From JAUWNP01 sp034430655 (GTDB lineage: Bacteria > Chloroflexota > Anaerolineae > B4-G1): a stretch of DNA of 17,398 bases. The DNA is taken from positions 1-17,398 of the forward strand of contig DAOUEC010000286.1 of assembly GCA_034430655.1 (NCBI GenBank), written 5' to 3'. How positions within the stretch are numbered: the stretch's first letter is position 1; each line of letters starts with the position of its first letter. Shown here in pieces: positions 4,152-11,720 of this stretch. The notes beneath the pieces were generated by a model. The model was not told the DNA's origin and searched no databases. It saw only the letters and a program-made list of their open reading frames with translations. The position numbers and the translations under genes were made by a program.

Positions 4152-6737
4152 ATGAAGTGGAAACAATGGGGCCGTTTGGTGATTACTTCAATCGCCATTG
4201 CCGTCACCGTAGGATGGATAGTGGGAATTCCTCTTCATGCGCCGCTCAATGAAAACCTTGCGAACCCATTCCTGGCAACTATGGCCCAGGTACTGGCGGG
4301 AATATTGGCGATAGTTTTCTCAGTCTCTGTGCTTGCTGTTGAGATTACTTCTGACAGATACACACCTCGTCTCTTTTCCTTCTTCATTGGAAACCAAGCT
4401 ACCAGGCTGACTTTTCTCTCTCTTCTTGTGTGCATCCTTATATCTGTTATCGCCATCGGTGTTCAGTCGCAGCCTATGCCCCAATGGGGATTTCTGGCTA
4501 TGACCTGGCTCTTCGTTTTTTGCCTTCTGACACTACCTTACTACTTTCAGCAAACCCTTCGACTCCTTGATCCAAGAAACTTAGCCGAGCAAATTAGAAA
4601 TGAAGGGTTGCAAGCTTTGAAGAAACGGGACAGGCAGGGGGTTTTGGATGCAGTAACATCATTGGGAGATGTGGCTGTCAAGGCATTTGAACGAGGAGAG
4701 GACGGGATCACCAGGAAGTACTTAGATGCGTTGCAAGAAATACAACAAGCTCTTATTGCCCCGGATTCAATGCTACTTCCCACAGAAGACAAAGACATCG
4801 CATGGGCTTTGCTTGGATTCGGCATTTCTTCACCAGTTGCAAATCAGTACTACCGTATCTTCAAAGTAGCAATTGCGAAAAAGAATGAAGAACTCACGTT
4901 ACATATTGCAAGTCTTCTGGCCCAAACTACTACCACCCTGATAGACCAAGGCAGTAGTAGGGAAATCCTGAAGGGTATATTGCAACAGTATCAAGAATTC
5001 ATTAAGATTGCCATAGAACATAGGGATATTTCAAGGTTCCGGTTAGTGCTCTCTTTGAGAGAGGCTATATTCCGTCGAGCCCATAAGGTTTTCAGCGAAG
5101 AACACCTCTCCGCCTGCCTGAGTACTCTCGAGCAGGTTAACAGAGCAATCATCGATGATCAAGATTCTGAACTGTGGAAAAAAGAACTTGGCTATTTCAG
5201 TCACATATCGTCAGTTGAGGACTTGTACGATTCATTTCACCCTGGTTTGAGAAAATTACTCAGCGATTTTACTCGCGCCGGGATTTCAATCAGTCGAGAT
5301 GAGTGGGCGAAATGGGAAACGCTGGCGTTGCGAATAGATACCCGAATTACTCCCGCCAACAAGTACGTTTTCGAACTCGGGATGTCCGAGATTGAGCGAT
5401 TGATACCAGCATCTGAGCAACAACTCCAGGAACAAGCACGAAGCACCAGAGCAGCGCTTCAAACGCTGTGGACAACAACCGGGGTATATGATACTTTCTT
5501 CACAATCTGTGTCTATGCCTTCTATCGGAAAGAGTTCGGGTACATAAAGGAGCTTTGGCGGCATGTGAACCCGCCCGATGCCGGCGCATCTTGGGCCAAT
5601 GCCAATCTCATTCATCTCAATATCGGGTTCCTAACCTATCAAATGTTCTACAGCTCATTTGTAAACTGGCCAATAGAGGGCTATCACGGCGGAGAGATGT
5701 ATGTCCTACAATACTACCTGCTTTGTCTGGCCTATGCGCTGCAACAGCGCAATAGGGATTGGCATCCTGCGGTTCCTGCCTTCACCAAGGCCTTGCTGAG
5801 CCAAGACGACGAGTACTCGGTAGCGATAGGCGAAGAACTGCGAAGTGCATATCGGTTTCTCATCAATTTACCCTCCTATGCGGATAAGGTGCTGGCGCAA
5901 TATGAGGACGTTGATCGTGTGATCGCAGGATGGGATGATGTATTCAATGGTCAGGCACGTGATGCACTTGAGAAGGCACGAGACTGGCTGGCAGATACGG
6001 AACGCAGGCGGAAATGGATGGGAAAAGCCGAGGGCATCATTAAGAAGTTGCCTCTGGACAGTAGTCGGGTTAAAGCATACCGAGAAGAAGCTCTGGAATA
6101 CTACCAATCGCAGAGTCAGGTTGGCCAACTGGCACTAACCGAGAACAGTAGGGAGAAAGCACCTACTGAGCTTAGAGGTAGTTGTCGTATACAATGTCCT
6201 GAGAAGCGGGACTTTACTTTGATCGGTCTTGGAGAACCACAGGAAGTCGGAATGAGGGTCGGGTTCGAAGCGGTGCATCAGATTGTCAGAGCAGAGACAG
6301 CTCATATTGCAAAGACCATCTTTGAGCATGAAGCAACAAAACCTATCAAGGTGAAGCAACTGACCTTCGACAAAGTGGCGGAAGCGGCTAAGAAGATAAG
6401 TGAGGCTGGGTATCAAGCAAAGGTCTTGCTGGCACCCGGTCAACAAATCAGCTCTTCTTGGCGAGATGACCCTGATTTCAGAACTCATATGGAGCACGAA
6501 GGCAATGAGCGGTACCTGATACTCGATGAATCCACGAGGTTGAGAATTCTCGAACTGGACAGCGATTATGCGTTCATCTTGGATAGGAATGCTGGAAATT
6601 GGGCCACGATGACGCCGCTAGAGATAGAAGTCACAGGGTGCGATAAGAAGCCTCTGGCAGTTCAAATCACCGCTCAGGAGGCTGTTGGCTATCAAGTTCT
6701 AAATCCAGAGGCGGTAGAAGTCCTGAAATTTGGATGA
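4152..6737 (+). CDS. DUF2254-like membrane protein with long soluble C-terminal region
   Basis: The 861-residue protein starts at the ATG at 4152, eight bases after AAAGGAG; the same frame is open further upstream but there it overlaps amrS. There are four predicted helices in the first 135 residues. The second is AQVLAGILAIVFSVSVLAVE, followed by ITSDRYTPRLFSFF, which resembles the DUF2254 membrane core. Residues 140-670 are mostly helical and soluble. The last ~190 residues form a separate domain ending in DYAFILDRNAGNWATMTPLE and a short strand-rich tail. Function is unknown. One 60-base line in the middle is 48% GC against 62% in amrS, and codon use is visibly more AT-rich, so it looks acquired. 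Yet it sits 17 bases after amrS and four bases before amrBA, with no insertion-sequence ends. Confidence 0.8.
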   Translation: MKWKQWGRLVITSIAIAVTVGWIVGIPLHAPLNENLANPFLATMAQVLAGILAIVFSVSVLAVEITSDRYTPRLFSFFIGNQATRLTFLSLLVCILISVIAIGVQSQPMPQWGFLAMTWLFVFCLLTLPYYFQQTLRLLDPRNLAEQIRNEGLQALKKRDRQGVLDAVTSLGDVAVKAFERGEDGITRKYLDALQEIQQALIAPDSMLLPTEDKDIAWALLGFGISSPVANQYYRIFKVAIAKKNEELTLHIASLLAQTTTTLIDQGSSREILKGILQQYQEFIKIAIEHRDISRFRLVLSLREAIFRRAHKVFSEEHLSACLSTLEQVNRAIIDDQDSELWKKELGYFSHISSVEDLYDSFHPGLRKLLSDFTRAGISISRDEWAKWETLALRIDTRITPANKYVFELGMSEIERLIPASEQQLQEQARSTRAALQTLWTTTGVYDTFFTICVYAFYRKEFGYIKELWRHVNPPDAGASWANANLIHLNIGFLTYQMFYSSFVNWPIEGYHGGEMYVLQYYLLCLAYALQQRNRDWHPAVPAFTKALLSQDDEYSVAIGEELRSAYRFLINLPSYADKVLAQYEDVDRVIAGWDDVFNGQARDALEKARDWLADTERRRKWMGKAEGIIKKLPLDSSRVKAYREEALEYYQSQSQVGQLALTENSREKAPTELRGSCRIQCPEKRDFTLIGLGEPQEVGMRVGFEAVHQIVRAETAHIAKTIFEHEATKPIKVKQLTFDKVAEAAKKISEAGYQAKVLLAPGQQISSSWRDDPDFRTHMEHEGNERYLILDESTRLRILELDSDYAFILDRNAGNWATMTPLEIEVTGCDKKPLAVQITAQEAVGYQVLNPEAVEVLKFG

Positions 6738-6741
6738 GTGC

Positions 6742-8313
6742 ATGAAATCTGCAACTCGTAAACTGGAACTGACTTTGGCTCTAGTGGCTTTCCTCCTCGC
6801 CGCCTGCGCCGCGCCGGCAGCCACACCAGCGGCGGAGGCCACGGGGGCAATGCTTGCCCTCCCCACCGCGCTCTCTTCCCCCACCATCCCCTCTGGCCAG
6901 GTCCGCCCCGCCGTCGTCGCCGGCTCCTGGTACCCTGGTGAGCCGGATGAATTGGCGCGAATGGTGGACGAGATGCTGGCAGCGGTCGAGCCGATAGATG
7001 GGGAGCCCATGGGTCTCATCGTGCCCCACGCGGGCTACGTCTACTCCGGGCCGGTGGCCGCCTGCGGCTTCAAGCAACTTGAGCAGGGAGAGTACGACGT
7101 CGCCGTCATCATCGCCTCCGACCACCAGTCGCCCCTCTCAGACCCAATCTCCGTCTGGGCCGAGGGGGGCTTTGAGACCCCGCTGGGGGTCGTGCCGGTG
7201 GACGTGGAACTGGCCCAGGCACTCATCGCGGCCGACCCCCGCATCACCTTTGACCCCGCCACCCACGAGGGAGAACACCCCATCGAGATCGAACTGCCCT
7301 TCCTGCAGCGGGTATGCCCCAATTGCAGCATCGTGCCGATCTTGATGGGTGCTGACGATGAGGAAACGGTGCAGGCGCTTACCCGTGCGCTGCTTGCGGC
7401 GCTCCCCGGCCGGCGGGCCGTCGTCATCGCCTCCTCCGACCTCTCCCATTACCCTGCCTACGACGATGCGCTCACCGTGGACGGGGCCACCCTGGGGGCC
7501 ATTGAGACCTTCGACCCGGCGCGGGTGCGGGAGACGACGGACGAGTTGATGCACGCCGGTTTCCCCAACCTGGTCACCTGCGCCTGCGGCGAGGCCCCCA
7601 TACTGGTGACGATGCAAGTCGCGCAAGGACTGGGGGCCGACACGGTGACCGTGCTGCGCTACGCCAACTCCGGCGACTCCCCCTACGGCGACCGGGGGCA
7701 GGTGGTGGGGTACGGGGCAGTGATGTTCTGGCGCTACGAGCCGCCCGATTTGACCGCTCAGCAGCGGGAGGGACTGCTGGCGCTGGCCCGCACGACCATC
7801 GTGGAATACCTGGAGACGGGAGAAATCTCCACTTACGAGACAGACGACCCGGCGCTGACCCGCCACTGCGGGGCCTTCGTCACCTTGAGGGAGAGAGGCA
7901 ACCCTTCGACAGGGCTCAGGGCAAGCCTGCGGGGCTGCATCGGCCACCTGCGGGCGGACACACCGCTTTATCGCGTCGTGCAGGAGATGGCTGTCTCCGC
8001 CGCCACCTCCGACCCGCGCTTTCCCCCTATGACGGCCGAGGAACTGGACGAGGTGAGCATCGAAATCTCGGTCCTCTCGCCGCTGCGCCGCATCACCAAG
8101 ACGGGGCAGATTGAGGTCGGCACCCACGGGCTGGTGATTGTACAGGGGGGACGGCAAGGGGTGCTGCTGCCGCAGGTGCCGGTGGAGCAGGGCTGGGACC
8201 GGGAGGATTTCCTGGAGAACCTGTGTCTCAAGGCCGGGCTGCCACCCGACTGCTGGCGCGAGGGGGCCAGCCTCTATGCGTTCACGGCAGTGGTATTTGG
8301 GGAGGAGGAATGA
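6742..8313 (+). CDS. amrBA: AmmeMemoRadiSam proteins B and A fused (Memo-AMMECR1 lipoprotein)
   Basis: A 523-residue fusion. Residues 1-22 form a lipoprotein signal (ALVAFLLAAC, Cys22), placing the protein outside. Residues ~53-330 are a Memo domain: His96 (VPHAGYVYSGP), His128 (ASDHQSPLSD), SSDLSH (231-236) and Cys282 (CGEAPI) align with the metal ligands and pocket of Memo1-like proteins. Residues ~336-520 are an AMMECR1 domain with the hallmark LRGCIG at 396-401. A repeat-derived GNPSTGLRAS is inserted directly before that motif, where the family usually has only one or two residues. I chose the ATG at 6742 over an in-frame TTG at 6730 because it gives a normal signal peptide. No strong ribosome site is visible, so it may be coupled to the gene four bases upstream. 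The stop overlaps the next start (ATGA). Confidence 0.93.
   Translation: MKSATRKLELTLALVAFLLAACAAPAATPAAEATGAMLALPTALSSPTIPSGQVRPAVVAGSWYPGEPDELARMVDEMLAAVEPIDGEPMGLIVPHAGYVYSGPVAACGFKQLEQGEYDVAVIIASDHQSPLSDPISVWAEGGFETPLGVVPVDVELAQALIAADPRITFDPATHEGEHPIEIELPFLQRVCPNCSIVPILMGADDEETVQALTRALLAALPGRRAVVIASSDLSHYPAYDDALTVDGATLGAIETFDPARVRETTDELMHAGFPNLVTCACGEAPILVTMQVAQGLGADTVTVLRYANSGDSPYGDRGQVVGYGAVMFWRYEPPDLTAQQREGLLALARTTIVEYLETGEISTYETDDPALTRHCGAFVTLRERGNPSTGLRASLRGCIGHLRADTPLYRVVQEMAVSAATSDPRFPPMTAEELDEVSIEISVLSPLRRITKTGQIEVGTHGLVIVQGGRQGVLLPQVPVEQGWDREDFLENLCLKAGLPPDCWREGASLYAFTAVVFGEEE
7902..7925 (+). repeat. CCCTTCG-N5-GCTCAGGGCAAG repeat in frame in the AMMECR1 domain
   Basis: A 24-base element matches the reverse complement of 13513-13536 at 19 of 24 positions, with conserved ends CCCTTCG and GCTCAGGGCA. 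It encodes most of NPSTGLRAS just before LRGCIG. Sequences of this type are, as I recall, widespread dispersed repeats in environmental bacterial genomes. Confidence 0.65.
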
Positions 8314-9404
8314 AACTGAGATTTGAACGCAGAGACCTCCAGTACCTGATCATCGCCGCCATGCTTTTGAGCGGACTGTACGTGACGATCAGCGGGCTGG
8401 TGACCGACCTGTTCGGTCTTCACCAATTCGCCCTCCACTGCTACGCGGGCTACGCCTGCGCTGCTCTGGCCGTGCTGCACCTGGCCCTCAACTGGGGGCG
8501 GGTCACGGCCTATCTGAGGTGGAGGTTCGGGCGGGCACGGGGGCCATCAGCGCCAGCGCCACGTGAGCACGCACCGCTACTGGGACGCCGCGGCTTCCTC
8601 GTCTCCGCCATGTCGGCTGCGGGGGGCTTCATCCTGGGGCGGCTGATCCCCGGCCGGCGGCTGGCGGAACTCCCCTACGAGGCCGCCGACCTCGGCGAGT
8701 TGTACCACCAGTGGAGCAAGCCCGGCCCGTTTACAGGGCAGGCCCTGGGGGCAGTGCTGGACTGGGGCAGGCAGCCAGAGCGGTACAAGACCTACGCCGA
8801 CGCAGAACGAATCTCGCTCCCCGATCCCCACGGCTACCAGGGACTGAGCCTGGAGGAGACAGTCGAGACGCGCCGCTCGGTGCGCGACTACTCCGACGAG
8901 CCCCTCTCGCGGGAGGAACTCTCGCGCCTGCTGCACGCCGCTCAGGGCATCACCGAGCACCGCTGGGGCCTCCGCGCCGCCCCCTCGGCCGGGGCGCTCT
9001 ATCCCATTGAAGTGTACGCGGTGGTGCACGATGTCACGGGGCTGGAGCCGGGGGTCTACCATTACGCCGTGGAGGAGCACGGCCTGGAGTTGTTGCAAGC
9101 GGGAGACTTCCGCGCCGCGATGGTGCGGGCAGGGGTGGGACAGGCTTTTCTGGGGCAGGCGGGTGTCTGCTTCGTCCTCTCGGCCATCTTCCAGCGCACA
9201 CGCTGGAAGTACCGCGAGCGGACCTACCGCTACGTGCTGCTGGAGGCGGGGCACATCGGGCAGAACCTCTACCTGGCGGCCACCTCAATGGGGCTGGGGG
9301 ACTGCGCCGTCGGCGCCTTCCTCGACGACGATCTCAACGACCTGCTGGGGTTGGATGGCAAGGAGGAAGCGGCACTCTATGTCATCACGGTGGGGAAGGT
9401 GTGA
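8310..9404 (+). CDS. Membrane-anchored SagB-type nitroreductase with haem b-like N-terminal helices
   Basis: A 364-residue protein starting at the ATG in the ATGA overlap at 8310, with GGAGGAGG just upstream. Residues 1-65 contain two helices (about 11-31 and 43-61) with His38, His43 and His57, resembling DUF4405/cytochrome b561-type haem b modules. An Arg-rich loop (64-94) leads to GRRGFLVSAMSAAGGFILG (92-110), a third helix with a Tat-like RRxFL motif. Residues ~175-364 are an FMN-dependent nitroreductase of the SagB type: ETRRSVRDYSDEPLSREELS, APSAGALYPIEVY, LLEAGHIGQNLYLAATSMGL and a C-terminal YVITVGK strand. By the positive-inside rule the flavin domain faces outside. The likely role is electron transfer from the membrane to an extracytoplasmic substrate. 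Partner assignment to AmmeMemoRadiSam rests on operon context. Confidence 0.85.
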   Translation: MKLRFERRDLQYLIIAAMLLSGLYVTISGLVTDLFGLHQFALHCYAGYACAALAVLHLALNWGRVTAYLRWRFGRARGPSAPAPREHAPLLGRRGFLVSAMSAAGGFILGRLIPGRRLAELPYEAADLGELYHQWSKPGPFTGQALGAVLDWGRQPERYKTYADAERISLPDPHGYQGLSLEETVETRRSVRDYSDEPLSREELSRLLHAAQGITEHRWGLRAAPSAGALYPIEVYAVVHDVTGLEPGVYHYAVEEHGLELLQAGDFRAAMVRAGVGQAFLGQAGVCFVLSAIFQRTRWKYRERTYRYVLLEAGHIGQNLYLAATSMGLGDCAVGAFLDDDLNDLLGLDGKEEAALYVITVGKV

Positions 9405-9408
9405 CGGT

Positions 9409-11640
9409 ATGAGCATTGGGCTGGTCGCCGTCGGCTTCACCTCGACCATCGCGCAGATCGTGCTGATGCGCGAATTGGTCGCCACCTTCTACGGCAACGA
9501 GTTGCTGTTTGGGCTCGTGCTGGCGGCCTGGGTGGCCTGGGTGGCGGTCGGTTCGTGGGGTCTGGGACGGCTGGCAGAGCGGCGGCAGTTGGGGGCGGGG
9601 ACCTTCGCGGCGGGGCTGGCACTCGCTACGGCGCTGCTCCCGGCACAGATCGGTCTCGTGCGCGGCATGCGGACGCTGCTAGGGGTCACGCCGGGGGCCT
9701 TCGTCGAGTTCGGGCCGATGGTCGCGGCAGTCGTGCTCATCCTGGCCCCACTGTGCCTCCTGGCGGGCTTCCTGTTCACGCTGGGGGCGCGGCTGACCGT
9801 CGAGCGGGGCGGCACTGCGGGCCGGGCCTACGTCTGGGAGAGTGCCGGCGCCGTCGTCGGCGGCACGTTCTTCAGTTTCCTTCTCATCCGCTACCTGGAC
9901 CCCTTCCAGGCCGCGCTCCTCGTCGGCGCAGTCAACCTGACCATCACCCTCCAACTCCTGAAACCTGGAACCTGGAACCTGAAATTGTCCCTGGCCTGCT
10001 TGCTCCTCCTGGCCCTGGCTGCCTTGCCCCTGGGCCGCTCCCTCCACGACGCCACCCTCCGCTGGCAGTGGTCCGACCTGGCTTTCGCCGCCGACTCCCC
10101 CTACGGTCGCCTCATCATCCAGGTCCGCGACGGGCAGCGCGTCTTCTATGAGAACGGCCTGCTGGCCTTCGAGACACAGGGGACGTTCCCCGAGGAGGTG
10201 GCCCACTTCCCGCTGCTGGCGCACCCCAACCCGCACAGCGTCCTCCTGGTCGGCGGGGGCGTGGCCGGGGACGTGCGCGAGATCCTCAAGCACCCTATCA
10301 CCAACGTAACCTACGTCGAACTCGACCCGCTGTTGATCAAGGCGGCGCAGGCCTATCTGCCCCCGGAGGACGCCGCTGTACTGAACAATCCCCGCGTCAG
10401 GCTGGTTTTCACTGATGGGCGGTTATATGTCAAGACTGCGCTGGATAGGCTGTCACGGCCCCCCCACTACGTGGGGGGCCTGGAAGGCGGCTTCGACATC
10501 GTCATCCTCGACCTGCCCGAACCGGCCACCGGCGCGCTCAACCGTTTCTACACCCAGGAGTTCTTCGAGGAAGTGGGCGCGGTGCTTAACCCTGGCGGCA
10601 TCTTCGCGCTGGGGCTGCCCTCGGCCGAGAACTACTGGTCGCCTGAACTAGCGCGGCGCAACGGCAGCGTCTATCACACACTGCGCGAGGTCTTTCCCGA
10701 GGTAGTCGTGCTTCCGGGCAGGCACAACTTCTTCCTCGCCTCCGCCGCTCCTCTGGAGACCAATCCCACTGTACTGGCGGGACGGCTGGCCGAGCGCGGC
10801 GTCGAGACCCGCTGGGTGAGGCCGGGCTACATCAAGTACGTATTCACGACCGACCGCTTCGCTCAAGTGCGGGCTGAACTTGCGGCGACCACCGGGGTAC
10901 GGCTTAACCGCGATCTGACGCCCATCTGCTACTACTACGACCTGGCGCTATGGCTCTCGCGCTTCTACCCTAACCTGCGCGGGGTCTTCGAGGGCACGGG
11001 CCTGGTCAACCTGTGGTGGGTGGCCGTTCCGCTGGCCCTCGTCGTGCTACTCGTGCGCTGGCAGCGCGGGTGGGCCGTCCCGTTCGCCATCGCTGGCATC
11101 GGCCTGGCGGAGATGACGCTGGAGGTGGTGATTCTCTTCGCCTTCCAGGTGCTGCACGGCTACGTCTACGCCGAGGTCAGCCTGATCGTGACGGCCTTTA
11201 TGGCCGGGCTGGCACTGGGAGGCGCGGCGAGCAATCAGTGGTTAGCGGTTGGCAGCCAGCAGTCAGCGGATAGCGGCTGGGGGGCCAGGCGGACGTTGAT
11301 CATGGTACAGGCGGCTGTTGCTGTCTATAGCGGCGTCTTTCCGCTTATCCTCTCATTGCCCATCCCCGCCCCGGCGCCGGTGTTCCTACTGCTGGCGCTC
11401 GTGGCGGGCGGCCTCACAGGGATGGCCTTCCCGCTGGCAGTGGCCCTGGCACGGTCGGAGACCGGCCAGAGCAGGGTGAGCGCTGGCCGCGTGGCTGGCA
11501 TGCTCTACGGGGCCGACCTGGTGGGGGGCTGCGTGGGGGCGCTGCTGGCCGCCGTGCTCCTCGTGCCGGTGCTCGGCATTCCGCAGACCTGCGCGGCGGT
11601 GGCATTGGTCGGGCTGGCGGGGCTGGCGGGGCTGGTGTGA
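9409..11640 (+). CDS. Membrane-embedded spermidine synthase-like protein
   Basis: A 743-residue protein starting at the ATG at 9409, four bases after the nitroreductase stop. The N-terminal ~200 residues form about six helices beginning GLVAVGFTSTIAQIVLMREL. The middle (~230-480) is a Rossmann domain of the polyamine aminopropyltransferase class: LLVGGGVAGD at about 279-288, acidic VELD ending at Asp306, then DIVILDLPEP from 363 with LNRFYTQEFFEEV. The C-terminal part again has multiple helices. Such fusions are often named fused MFS/spermidine synthase, and their substrates are mostly unproven. Repeat-derived insertions lie at 9962-9982 (heptamers encoding KPGTWNL), 10458-10490 (PPHYVGGLEGG at ~351-361, just before DIVILDLPEP) and about 11236-11280 (QWLAVGSQQSADSGW). 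It is the last gene of the train. Confidence 0.85.
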   Translation: MSIGLVAVGFTSTIAQIVLMRELVATFYGNELLFGLVLAAWVAWVAVGSWGLGRLAERRQLGAGTFAAGLALATALLPAQIGLVRGMRTLLGVTPGAFVEFGPMVAAVVLILAPLCLLAGFLFTLGARLTVERGGTAGRAYVWESAGAVVGGTFFSFLLIRYLDPFQAALLVGAVNLTITLQLLKPGTWNLKLSLACLLLLALAALPLGRSLHDATLRWQWSDLAFAADSPYGRLIIQVRDGQRVFYENGLLAFETQGTFPEEVAHFPLLAHPNPHSVLLVGGGVAGDVREILKHPITNVTYVELDPLLIKAAQAYLPPEDAAVLNNPRVRLVFTDGRLYVKTALDRLSRPPHYVGGLEGGFDIVILDLPEPATGALNRFYTQEFFEEVGAVLNPGGIFALGLPSAENYWSPELARRNGSVYHTLREVFPEVVVLPGRHNFFLASAAPLETNPTVLAGRLAERGVETRWVRPGYIKYVFTTDRFAQVRAELAATTGVRLNRDLTPICYYYDLALWLSRFYPNLRGVFEGTGLVNLWWVAVPLALVVLLVRWQRGWAVPFAIAGIGLAEMTLEVVILFAFQVLHGYVYAEVSLIVTAFMAGLALGGAASNQWLAVGSQQSADSGWGARRTLIMVQAAVAVYSGVFPLILSLPIPAPAPVFLLLALVAGGLTGMAFPLAVALARSETGQSRVSAGRVAGMLYGADLVGGCVGALLAAVLLVPVLGIPQTCAAVALVGLAGLAGLV
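9962..9982 (+). repeat. Heptanucleotide array AACCTGG in the synthase-like gene
   Basis: Two AACCTGG units and one AACCTGA unit run in tandem and in frame, at the end of one helix and the start of the next. This is the third gene in the window with a 7-base tandem array. Confidence 0.65.
10458..10490 (+). repeat. C/G-rich palindromic repeat in frame in the synthase-like gene
   Basis: CCCCCCCAC-TAC-GTGGGGGG folds as a hairpin and is followed by CCTGGAAGGCGG. It encodes PPHYVGGLEGG. The layout resembles the resB and ccsA copies, but the sequence between the C and G runs differs. Confidence 0.6.
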
Positions 11641-11647
11641 CGGGTAA

Positions 11648-11666
11648 GGGCGCGGTAACCGCGCCC
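11648..11666. terminator. GC hairpin between convergent genes, possible bidirectional terminator
   Basis: GGGCGCGG-TAA-CCGCGCCC is a perfect 8-base stem starting 7 bases after the end of the synthase-like gene and facing the end of tauE. No T-run follows on either strand, so it may be a dispersed palindrome and not a classical intrinsic terminator. Confidence 0.35.
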
Positions 11667-11670
11667 CTAA

Positions 11671-11720
11671 GCTAGACCACCAACGTCACGCCCAGCGCTA
11701 GACCACCAGCATCACGCCCG
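11671..11720. repeat. Tandem duplication of the 3' end of the TauE/SafE gene
   Basis: Two imperfect 24-base copies (11671-11694 and 11697-11720, 26 bases apart) begin GCTAGACCACCA. On the minus strand each reads GV(M/T)LVV followed by TAG. The inner copy is the real gene end and the outer one lies beyond the stop. Confidence 0.7.
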
